Positions 1 through 12,400 of a stretch of 64,000 nt of DNA are shown here, piece after piece. Below the pieces are notes generated by a model that saw only the letters and a list, made by a program, of their open reading frames with translations, was not told the origin of the DNA and ran no database searches. Numbering within the stretch: the stretch's first letter is position 1; each line of letters begins with the position of its first letter. Origin of the DNA: Henricia sp. BOLD:AAB3569 (Eukaryota; Echinodermata; Asteroidea; Spinulosida; Echinasteridae); NCBI GenBank assembly GCA_037783545.1, contig JBBELK010000666.1:913001-977000 (forward strand), written 5' to 3'. A program made the translations under genes and the position numbers.

Positions 1-3000
1 TGGTACATAATGTGGGAGGGTCTGGGGGTCCTGGTACCACGCATTGCATGCTGGGATAGCTGTGATAATTTACCTGATATCCCCTGACGGTAGCCCCTCC
101 ATACAGCCTGGGCTCCCCCCATTCCAGAATGAACTCATCCCGTCTTGCCATGGTACAGCATAATGTGGGAGGGTCCGGGGGTCCTGGTACCACGCATTGC
201 ATGCTGGGATAGCTGTGATAATTTACCTGATATCCCCTGACGGTAGCCCCTCCATACAGCCTGGGCTCCCCCCATTCCAGAATGAACTCATCCCGTCTTG
301 CCATGGTACAGCATAATGAGGGAGGGTCCGGGGGTCCTGGTACCACGCATTGCATGCTGGGATAGCTGTGATAATTTACCTGATATCCCCTGACGGTAGC
401 CCCTCCATACAGCCTGGGCTCACCCCATTCCAGAATGAACTCATCCCGTCTTGCCATGGTACATAATGTGGGAGGGTCTGGGGGTCCTGGTACCACGCAT
501 TGCATGCTGGGATAGCTGTGATAATTTACCTGATATCCCCTGACGGTAGCCCCTCCATACAGCCTGGGCTCACCCCATTCCAGAATGAACTCATCCCGTC
601 TTGCCATGGTACATAATGTGGGAGGGTCTGGGGGTCCTGGTACCATGCATTGCATGCTGGGATAGCTGTGATAATTTACCTGATATCCCCTGACGGTAGC
701 CCCTCCATACAGCCTGGGCTCACCCCATTCCAGAATGAACTCATCCCGTCTTGCCATGGTACATAATGTGGGAGGGTCTGGGGGTCCTGGTACCACGCAT
801 TGCATGCTGGGATAGCTGTGATAATTTACCTGATATCCCCTGACGGTAGCCCCTCCATACAGCCTGGGCTCCCCCCATTCCAGAATGAACTCATCCCGTC
901 TTGCCATGGTACATAATGTGGGAGGGTCTGGGGGTCCTGGTACCACGCATTGCATGCTGGGATAGCTGTGATAATTTACCTGATATCCCCTGACGGCAGG
1001 CAGCCCCTCCATACAGCCTGGGCTCCCCCCATTCCAGAATGAACTCATCCTGTCTTGCCATGGTACAGCATAATGTGGGAGGGTCCGGGGATCCTGGTAC
1101 CACGCATTGCATGCTGGGATAGCTGTGATAATTTACCTGATATCCCCTGACGGCAGGCAGCCCCTCCATACAGCCTGGGCTCTCCCCATTCCAGAATGAA
1201 CTCATCCCGTCTTGCCATGGTACATAATGTGGGAGGGTCTGGGGGTCCTGGTACCACGCATTGCATGCTGGGATAGCTGTGATAATTTACCTGATATCCC
1301 CCGACGGTAGCCCCTCCATACAGCCTGGGCTCCCCCCATTCCAGAATGAACTCATCCCGTCTTGCCATGGTACAGCATAATGTGGGAGGGTCCGGGGGTC
1401 CTGGTACCACGCATTGCATGCTGGGATAGCTGTGATAATTTACCTGATATCCCCTGACGGCAGGCAGCCCCTCCATACAGCCTGGGCTCACCCCATTCCA
1501 GAATGAACTCATCCCGTCTTGCCATGGTACAGCATAATGTGGGAGGGTCCGGGGGTCCTGGTACCACGCATTGCATGCTGGGATAGCTGTGATAATTTAC
1601 CTGATATCCCCTGACGGCAGGCAGCCCCTCCATACAGCCTGGGCTCTCCCCATTCCAGAATGAACTCATCCTGTCTTGCCATGGTACAGCATAATGTGGG
1701 AGGGTCCGGGGGTCCTGGTACCACGCATTGCATGCTGGGATAGCTGTGATAATTTACCTGATATCCCCTGACGGTAGCTCCTCCATACAGCATGGGCTCA
1801 CCCCATTCCAGAATGAACTCATCCCGTCTTGCCATGGTACATAATGTGGGAGGGTCCGGGGGTCCTGGTACCACGCATTGCATGCTGGGATAGCTGTGAT
1901 AATTTACCTGATATCCCCTGACGGCAGGCAGCCCCTCCATACAGCCTGGGCTCACCCCATTCCAGAATGAACTCATCCCGTCTTGCCATGGTACAGCATA
2001 ATGTGGGAGGGTCCGGGGGTCCTGGTACCACGCATTGCATGCTGGGATATAGCTGTGATAATTTACCTGATATCCCCTGACGGCAGGCAGCCCCTCCATA
2101 CAGCCTGGGCTCTCCCCATTCCAGAATGAACTCATCCTGTCTTGCCATGGTACAGCATAATGTGGGAGGGTCCGGGGGTCCTGGTACCACGCATTGCATG
2201 CTGGGATAGCTGTGATAATTTACCTGATATCCCCTGACGGTAGCTCCTCCATACAGCATGGGCTCACCCCATTCCAGAATGAACTCATCCCGTCTTGCCA
2301 TGGTACATAATGTGGGAGGGTCTGGGGGTCCTGGTACCACGCATTGCATGCTGGGATAGCTGTGATAATTTACCTGATATCCCCCGACGGTAGCCCCTCC
2401 ATACAGCCTGGGCTCCCCCCATTCCAGAATGAACTCATCCCGTCTTGCCATGGTACAGCATAATGTGGGAGGGTCCGGGGGTCCTGGTACCACGCATTGC
2501 ATGCTGGGATAGCTGTGATAATTTACCTGATATCCCCTGACGGTAGCTCCTCCATACAGCATGGGCTCACCCCATTCCAGAATGAACTCATCCCGTCTTG
2601 CCATGGTACATAATGTGGGAGGGTCCGGGGGTCCTGGTACCACGCATTGCATGCTGGGATAGCTGTGATAATTTACCTGATATCCCCTGACGGTAGCCCC
2701 TCCATACAGCCTGGGCTCACCCCATTCCAGAATGAACTCATCCCGTCTTGCCATGGTACAGCATAATGTGGGAGGGTCCGGGGGTCCTGGTACCACGCAT
2801 TGCATGCTGGGATAGCTGTGATAATTTACCTGATATCCCCTGACGGTAGCCCCTCCATACAGCCTGGGCTCCCCCCATTCCAGAATGAACTCATCCTGTC
2901 TTGCCATGGTACAGCATAATGTGGGAGGGTCCGGGGGTCCTGGTACCACGCATTGCATGCTGGGATAGCTGTGATAATTTACCTGATATCCCCTGACGGC

Positions 3001-3431
3001 AGGCAGCCCCTCCATACAGCCTGGGCTCTCCCCATTCCAGAATGAACTCATCCTGTCTTGCCATGGTACAGCATAATGTGGGAGGGTCCGGGGGTCCTGG
3101 TACCACGCATTGCATGCTGGGATAGCTGTGATAATTTACCTGATATCCCCTGACGGTAGCTCCTCCATACAGCATGGGCTCACCCCATTCCAGAATGAAC
3201 TCATCCTGTCTTGCCATGGTACAGCATAATGTGGGAGGGTCCGGGGGTCCTGGTACCACGCATTGCATGCTGGGATAGCTGTGATAATTTACCTGATATC
3301 CCCTGACGGTAGCCCCTCCATACAGCCTGGGCTCCCCCCATTCCAGAATGAACTCATCCTGTCTTGCCATGGTACAGCATAATGTGGGAGGGTCCGGGGA
3401 TCCTGGTACCACGCATTGCATGCTGGGATAG
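1..3431 (-). repeat. Array A: exon-intron minisatellite over exon 33, 150-157 bp units
   Basis: About 22 copies; the array runs off the left end. Each unit holds the last 141 bp of exon 33, its donor and 12 bp of intron. Variants: a 3-bp deletion (150), and a 4-bp insertion (ggcaggcag instead of ggtag, 157) that shifts the frame. In 150 and 153 units the intron part has no stop, so the frame stays open through successive copies. Single-base variants are few, which points to recent homogenisation. Confidence 0.95.
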
Positions 3432-3491
3432 CTTTCATCCTGCCACATGTCATCGTATTGATTGGCATGGACAGTTATATCATAGAGACAC
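3293..3491 (-). CDS. Exon 33: FN3 end and start of next FN3; source exon of array A
   Basis: 199 bp, phase 2 to 0, residues 2038-2104. CLYDITVHANQYDDMWQDE closes the exon 31-32 domain; PGSPDPPTLCCTMARQDEF and ILEWGEPRLYGGATVRGYQ open another. Its last 141 bp plus 12 bp of intron are the 153-bp unit of array A. The low end assumes use of the first donor (gtaaat). The gene continues beyond position 1. Confidence 0.83.
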
Positions 3492-6400
3492 CTGCAATCG
3501 AAAACAGTTTGGCGTTAGAAGTCGTTAATGAAACCTGCTTTTCCTACAATAGACCGTATCGAATAGCTGCCATCTTGTAGGGCAGTTTCTTTGTTCCTTG
3601 AGGACGTGCATGATTGCATCTTTTGTGCTTACATTGTTGACAACCTGCCCCACAAGAGCTAGAGCAGCAATTTAATACAGTCTATATAGACCTGTGTCTC
3701 CTATTAAAATCAATGTAACTAAAGTGAGGCTTGCAGGAAAAATAGTTTGGTGCCAGTGTTAAAATTGTTCTTTGTGTGCATTGCAATGAGACACACAAAG
3801 CACGATCAAGAAAATGCGCAGCCATGTAGATGCACTGATCGTGCCTGACACGTACTATAGGGAACAAGACCAAGATGGATACACCGGGATAAAGGTCAAC
3901 AGGGTAGTAGTTTACTTTCTATATTATTGTTACGGCAGATAGAGATGTGGTAACTGTGGCTATTTTCAAATTCACTTGATTTGGCTTCAGGCTCGGTCTT
4001 TGTGAATTTGTTTTCTCAATAATAATAATAATAATAATAAAAATAATGTCCAATTCTTATATGGGTCATTCCTTAGATATGGGGGCCAAAGTGTGACATT
4101 TTGATGCATTTGTAAAAATGGCCTTTTCAAGTTACCAAAATATTTTGAAGAAATTTCCGTGCAATTTCTGAATAGTGTAGGATATTTGAAACAATTTCCA
4201 AACATTTAGACATGTCTTGGTGTCATAGTTTTGATAATATTCGAGAAAATTGTTTAACGACGTAAGTAGGGACACCAAGGCATTTTTAAATTGTTGCGAT
4301 TACATTTCAAGTCTTTTTGACCAGGTTCTTTCTGGAAAAGGTAGCTTCTGGTTTTATCCATCTGTAGAACCTGTACCTTATCAATTCAAATTATATTATG
4401 AGCGAAATTTAAATGATTCTTCAATATAAATTTCAAAATGTCACACTTGCATTTAGAAGATTGCACCAGTTTATTGAATCGTTCTGGTCATGTTTTGGGT
4501 AATATTAACAGGCAAAGGTGTTGTTCGATTTACGAGGCCATAATTGTTCATATGCTGAGGGTAACCGTTCTCTGAAGCCCGGTATGTATAAAAATCAACT
4601 CCGGAAGTGTCGCGACGTAAAGGGGGACACTGGGTCCCGTATTTATGGAATGACCCATATAGTGCATTTCACAAACAGTCTCAATGCACTGTACATTATT
4701 ACCCCTGGTCATTGGGCTTGCCTTGTGTGGTTTAAATGATTGAGTTCTTCTTGGTGGCCTTATATGCTCACAGGGGTGAATATTCAAATTGGTGTTGAAA
4801 CCAGAGCTGCGTTCCACATACGCGAACGTTTGCAAACGTTGGTTAACAATTTTGAGTGGAACGCATTGTGCGCCACAACGTTGTCCGACAAACTTTTGGG
4901 TTGTTCGCGAGTCATTTCAAAATGGCGCACACGACATGAAAGATGACACACGATGGTTTCCAATTTTGAAAATAACAAATAAATTGCACCTTGTGTGTTT
5001 TTTCCTTATCAATGGCAACGTGTCACATTTCTTCAATAATTTGGCAAGGACCGCCGAGCCATATACAACGTTGCTACAATCACTGGGACTATGGGTGCCG
5101 CCATCTTGAAAACGTAGTTTGGCAAACAATGTTCCACATTGAGCAAAACGTTAGCCCCAACAGGGCTCCATTATATCATTCCATATACCTATTAGGTATA
5201 TGGAATGATGGTACTATTACAAGTTTGGTTGTTTCATTTCAATGATGATTCAGGCACCATACCAGATGCTGTATTCGTTACTTTGCCCAGTTGCGCCACC
5301 ATGCAACACCGAGAGAAAAATATACCAACTGTGCCTCAGCTGGTAGAGCATCTGCCTTGTGAGTCAGAGGTCTCGGGTTCGAATCCCGATAAGGCCTTTA
5401 CGATTTTTCTGTCATCCCAAGTTTGGTTACCTGTTATGGTAGACAGGGATGTCGTAACTACCAGCAGTTTGTCCTAGTCTGGTAACTCGCTCCTCCCCAT
5501 CCACACTGCTACTCCACGTGACATCGTATCCCACAATGCCTTGCTCATCCGCTGTTCCGTGTTCTTGTTGCAACGACCACTCTACGTGAATGTCACCCTG
5601 CAAATGACTTCAAAGGAGGAGATTATATAGAACAAAACAGGTTCATTGTGGTAATAAGAATAAACACAGGCCTAAAAGCTACATGTAGAACGGAGCCATG
5701 ACACACATAACCGTGCTTTCTCATTAGCATAGTTTTGGGCACCTTCATTTGCATAATTTAGGCACCTCAGTTGCATAGTTCTAGGCACTCATTTGCATAG
5801 TTTTTGGCAGTTTCCAAATGAAATACACGTGAAACCCTGCGCATGAGCACTTTCTCAATGTTTTTTACGATCGTGCATGTTATGTTCAAACACAAAACAT
5901 ACTACACGTGCATGTAATCACAAGTAATTACAAGCATTTCTAAAGCGCCATCTATCTATGTAGACATATTCCAAGGCGGCTGTTGCCATTATTACCGCTG
6001 CCATCATTTCCATTTCCCAACATATAGGCTATAAGCACTTATTGCACAATTAATTTTTTTTTTTTTTTTGATTTTGATTTACATTGTACTTTTTATTATA
6101 ATTATTTATATACAAACAAATTTATTTAATTTACCTTTTATCCCAGTCTAGGGTTGGATGAGCAGGCCTTTGGGCCACAGTGACTTTCACTTTTGTTCAT
6201 CCTGGCCACCTTAGATTGGTTTGTCTTTGTGTCTTGTTACCCCCCACCCCCCCCACCCCCACCCCCCTCCCCCACCCCCCCGCCTCCCCCACCCACCCGC
6301 CTCCCCCACAACTTTACTTTTTATATTTATATACTTATCAATTTATTACCCTATTTATTTGCTCTCTTGTTTATAGGAATATTCTGTTGTATTGTTGCTT

Positions 6401-9400
6401 GTGTTGGCCGAATAAATAATAATAATAATAATCAGAAAATCATCAGAACCATTTCGCTTCAACTAGGTGGCAACCCGGCCAAGGCGCACAACCCTATCAG
6501 CAGTTAGATTGTGGCATTCCCCATAACAGCTTCCCATATATCGTTTGGGTTGACGAGGCAACTGGGATTAAGTGCCTTGCCAAGGGACACAGACACGTTG
6601 GTCGAGGTGGGGATCGAACCCCCAACTTCTGATTGGGAGTCCCGCTTCATACCCACTAGACCACACGCGTAGTCTTGTACCAACCCGTTGTTCCACTTTT
6701 GTTTGGACTTTTATTTTGGTAACTGCTCTAATTTGTTCAGGCATGAGAATGGGTTGTGTTAGAAAAAACTGGAAAATAGCGATTCACTATTAATGACCCA
6801 AACAAGCCGTAGGCATGGCCTGAGCCGAAGGCGAGGCATGCCGGGGTTGAAGGGGTCAGCGCCCCCTTTGGAAAATTTTGACAATTTAGGTACTGAAAAG
6901 TAGCATTTTCAAGCAATTTTCAATGTAATTTTTAGATCTAAATGTCCATAGGCCCTATTAAACAGCGGAAATAAACACAATTGACACTTGAGAATCTAAA
7001 TGTATCACTCTTAGGATCGTTTTAAACACCACCATCAGACCATCGGTCGTGAAAATTGCAATGTCAAAAACATTTTAATCAGGTACATTACAAGATCAAC
7101 CAGTTTTGTTTTAAATATTTACCATGTTTACCTTGAACAAATGTGGATAATATTAAAAAGAATCCATGCAGGCAACATCGATCGTTGAAGACCATGAAGA
7201 CGATGCAGCGAATGCTAGGATAAAATCGGTTCTTGCCCATTGTTTGCCGCATCGCATCGCGCCAGCCACGCATGCAGTGCTGCACACGTGCATGCATCAC
7301 ACACCACACGCAATGCACGGTACGACCGTACCATGCCGTACCGTTGCGTGATGCAGGCAAAGATGCGCTTGCTTAGAGATTAGACTTGTACACGTCTGCT
7401 TCGCTACAAGTTGCAGACTCGGTCAGCTCGCCGAGCGGCACAGTACATACTGTACATGTACATGAAACAGCGATGTATGTCATGGCACTTGCATGGCGAC
7501 TAGACTTGCACAAGTTTGCTTCGCAAAATACTGAGAAACAATTGAGGGCGCTCGTTAAAAAAGTATGGCCTGCTGAAAAGGCAAAAAAACGGAAAATAAA
7601 TTGCGGATCACCCTAGACCAGTCCTCTACCCCCCCAAATTTTAAACCGGATTCACATTGAACTCGGAGAGGACATATTTTGGCCTCCAAAAAGCGGGAAA
7701 CCGCGGAACGGCGGTGTATTCTCATGCCTGTTTGTTTTGTACACAATTCCAAATCGAGGACCCCCTTGGTAATCGCGGACCCTATTATTCCTATTGTTAA
7801 ACGTCCCCCATATGAATACAGAAACCCGCACATGCATTCCATACTGACCTAAACTGGTTACGGTGATGTGCCATTCAATAACACACTCAATTATTATCTA
7901 GCTGTTAATGGAAATTTGTGCAAAATACTTATCTGCCATCTCAAGATGTAGTCAATGATGACCACATCATGAGACAACAGTATGTTATATACATCTCCCC
8001 ATAAGCAGATAGCCTAAATTTATTATACAGTTTCAAGTGAATATAGAGACATTTGATTGAAATGTTAATGTCTGCTTTTGCACGGCGCTGTATTACTAAG
8101 GCATAAAGCACTGTTGCCATTATTATCACTGCTATCAGGAAATCACCAGAATCATTTCACTTCATCCGACAGCTGTTCATGTGTGTGTCTCAAGTTTAAG
8201 TTTCAAAAAGGTATTTTTCACTTACTCGTCTTTATCAGCATCTTGATTGTTTTTCCCTGATGGATGGAATTTGGCAGTAAGTTTGACAATATTCCCTGGT
8301 GGTGGAATTGGAAATATTAAATTTATAACAGAGTCTTTCCATGGTAAAGGGGGCATTTTGGCAACACAGCAAGTGGAGCAAGTGGTTCTGGGGGATATTG
8401 GTCTTTCCACAGTAAAGGGGAACACACACCATATTTTTGAGGAAATACCTTTGTCTGGTCTCAAAATAAAAGAAATAAGTTTCAGTTGTTCTGAAGAGAT
8501 AACTTAGGCCCAAAAAGGGTTACAAATAGTGTGACAACATGCCTTTCTAAAAACCCTGTGTACAAATTTCCAATATACGCTCGTAACCGGGACGGCCTAA
8601 AATGTAACACAAGTGTCCGTCCCGGTTACGAGCATATATTATACATTTTTTTGAAAGGCATGTTGTCACACTATTTGTAACCCTTTTTGGGCCTAATAAT
8701 AAGTTATCTCTTCCAGAACAACTTGAACTTATTTCTTTTATTTTGAGACCAGACAAAGGTATTTCCTTGAAAATATGGTCTGTGTTGCCAAAATGCCCCC
8801 TTTACCGTGAAAAGAACAACCACCACCACATTCAGATGACGTAAAGCTAATTCCAGTGTTGTGTCATAAAATTAAAATAATGAAACTGCTATTTCTGACA
8901 GGAAATCATCAGAATCATCTTGCTCGCTTGAACCAACCGTGCTCGAGTCATCCATAAAGGTATTCTGGATTTCTTGGTGTCATAAGAAAGAGGACACGGT
9001 CAAGAAATAGTTGCCGTCTTCCAATATTCTCAGTCAATATCGAGTAATTAAAGATAGTATACATGATTGGTAAACTGTTACAAATATTTTTCTCCCCCTG
9101 CGTGATTGAAGATATGCATGATTAAAACCAACCTGAGCAAAAACCAGCTCCGTACTTCGTCTAACTTTTGAGAAAACAGTAAAGGGTTTGCAGTAATTTC
9201 GCCCAAAAACCATGCACTTCGCCCTGAACCATTTTGCACTGAATTACGGCCTGTGCACGAAGTGGTTTTGGGGCGAAGTGGCATTTGGGTGATGTAGTGT
9301 TTGGACGAAGTGATTTGGGGCGAAATGGCACTTGGGCAAAATGGTTTGGGGGCGAATTGAATTTTCGTCTCATGAAACGAAAAATATTTGTTTTACTCAT

Positions 9401-12400
9401 TTCTCAAAGACTATAGCACTTCAGACAAAACCATTTCAGGGGAAGTTTCCACGGTCATCATGTTTATATTGTGTAAGTTGGGCGTAAATCTGTGAACATT
9501 TCTGATTTTCTGACTTTAACAATAGCAATTTAATCTTGGTTTCCCTTTGTTTTGACACCGATATCAGAAACGGTGAAACATTTACACCAACCTGACTGCT
9601 GCTTGGGTAGTGTGAAGCATACAGGCTGGGAGGTTGACACATCGGATGAGTCAAGCCAGTTAGGCTCCTTGCTATGACTTATCAGCTTCCGGCTAAGACT
9701 CCTATCAGTGGTAGTTATAGCAGCTAAGATAACCTGATAGGACTGGGCTTCTGTGCAGTGCAGTCTGTACTGCTGTGTGTTGGGTTGGAGGTATGCATGA
9801 GTGGTTCCATTGAGTTGAAGTCTGTACCCAAGGAGGATGCGGCGGATGCATTTGGAACATACAGGATCATCTGAAGGAAGTTAAGGTTAACATTTGGGAA
9901 TGAGAATCATCTGAACAACTCGACCAATAAGCTTACAATCACAATCAGTATTAAAGGCACAGGCTCGTCAGCAATGCACGCGGGCCAAATTTGAACCCCG
10001 AAATACGCAGCTCCATAGCAAAGGCATGGAGCTGCCTATTTCGTGGCACGAATTTGGCGCGTGCCACAATTTGAGGCCGTAAGTTTAAATCATGCAAACA
10101 ATAGATGTGTTGCTTTGCTAGTTGTGCAATGATGCAACACCAAGATAAAAGTTTTGTTCTCAACTCTTTCACTTCGGCAAGTCGCTCACAGCAGCTCGAG
10201 AAATGTCTACTTCCAGCCAGAAAGCCGCTGTGAGTAGCTCACCTTTACACATAAACAGTCCTTGTCACAGAGTCTTTAAAGAGTTAAAGAAAACCTGAGG
10301 GAGTACGCCACTGTGTCTCATAGATTCTTCCTGAGGACATAGCATAAACTGCAAAGTGATTACATATGACCTGCTCTGGTGAAATGATGTTGGATGTTGC
10401 ACAGTCTGGGTCTAGTTTTTGCGACCCTAACTAGAATCAGCTGTGGATTCAGGGCAATTAAAATGCAAAATATGTCTAAAATTGTTCAGTACCCTCCGGA
10501 ATTTCTATTGTATTTTCATAATTTTAATGATCCTGCAGCCGATTTCCCAAAAAAGTGTGTAGCTTGTGCAACTTTTGAAAATGGCATAAGCCCCATACCT
10601 TGTGTGTAATTATAACAGTAATGTTCCATAGCTTACAATAATCTTTGTTACAAACCAATGAGACAAAAGAAAGTTTCGGGAAAAACCGGAACAATCACAT
10701 CCCTGGCAATAAAAAGTTGTGCAAGTGGGGCTTACGCAGTGTGTAAGGTTTTGTGAAATCGGCTGCTGGATCACCCACTGTGTGACATCTCACTATTTCG
10801 CCAGAATGGGTCACATATAACATGCCACTAAATACCTGGGTCTTTGATCGCCGTCATTAACAGCGGCTTCTCCCAGTACAAATCCAACCATGATGGCGCA
10901 AACCCTGTGATGATCATGTCTGGTGCAATACACGGTGCAGGTACTCTAACGATGTACGGCTCAGAATCCAACCTCGTTAACTCCTCCTGGACAGCGCGGC
11001 TTCGTTTCTTAGACTTCCTCTTAGATGTTTTATTACAGTCTTGTCCGGAAATGATTGCAGAAACTATGAAGCAGTACACGTGGCCTTGAACTAAATCCGA
11101 GATATGACAGGATGTCCTGTCACTTGGAATCTCAATCATGTACGAATTACTAGTAGAAGTCACACTGTTGTTTTTCACTTGCGTCCATTGTACTTCGTAT
11201 TTTCTAACAGTAGACGTCGTTCCATCATATTCAGGTCCTGTCCACATTAAGACAGCTACGCCATCTTCACTAAAATCACATCTTAAGTTACTTGGAGGCA
11301 ATGCACCTTCAGTCGTTACATCGATGCTGATACACGGTAGCCATGGGGAATCCTTAGGTATTAGGTTCCAGTCCTCGGACAGGTTCCTTAGGCGTTGTTC
11401 AGGGGATGCTTGATACAAGAACTCGTCCGTAATGGTGACTAGGTGTAAGGAGTAGCTAGTGGATTCTTGTAGATGCTTGATGATTGCTGACGTGGCGTCT
11501 GGTAAGAGGTCCATGTGTTGTAGCGTCCTCACACAGTCATCATGTAGCGTTGTCACGTAAATTCGCAAACCTACAAAATGAAGCAATCATACATGTTGGA
11601 TAATTCACATGAACACAAACATTGGCCATATAAACAATTTTTGTTTCAATGAAAGGTTATAAAATCAGCAACATGACTGGAATGCTTTTACCAAGTTGCT
11701 TCTAAAAGTAGACAAAATTGAATTCGATAGAAATGTGGGGATTAAACCTCCATGAGTTTGGGAAATCTTGATGCAGTGAAAAGTAACCTGGCTCCACCGG
11801 GATTTGAACCGCGGACCTTCTGCTTAACGTGCAGACGCCCTACCAATTGAGCTATAAAGCCAACTGGTGGTCTCGAATCACGGTATTGCAGTTGTTCCTC
11901 ACTGATTGGGATTGGCTATCCTGTGATACAGAGGAATAAACCCATCAATGCAATAACCAAGCCCTCATAAAGACCACTTAAAGGTATAGTACATCATTTG
12001 CAGTGACCCCATTATTTTTTTCAAGAGTTGACAAGAAAAACAATGGTACCAAACATCACATGATTTTATTTCAGCCCCCTTCTCTCTGGGTGGATGCCAG
12101 GTTAACTGGACAGTGTTTGAACTGACCAGTGCAGTGGTCAGTTTGCTGGGTGGTTCTGGTGGACTGGCCGTAGTGACAGCAATTTACTCTACGTAATGAC
12201 CACCAAACAGTTGATCATACCTCTAACTTCAGCCCCCTTCTCTCTGGGTGGATGCCAGGTTAACTGGACAGTGTTTGAACTGACCAGTGGTCAGTTTGCT
12301 GGGTGGTTCTGGTGGACTGGCCGTAGTGACAGCAATTTACTCTACGTAATGACCACTAAACAGTTGATCATACCTCTAACTTCAGCCCCCTTCTCTCTGG

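Noticed and set aside
1819..3051. 410-codon open frame on the minus strand in array A
   Set aside because: It is the in-frame passage through repeated exon 33 pieces and intron remnants; only the top copy has a real exon start.
6193..6507. Proline-rich protein on the plus strand
   Set aside because: It arises from the C-rich tract; no domain, no splice context, next to retroposon debris.
11790..11861. Functional tRNA gene
   Set aside because: Two mismatches in the T stem and no T at position 33; better explained as a pseudogene or SINE head.
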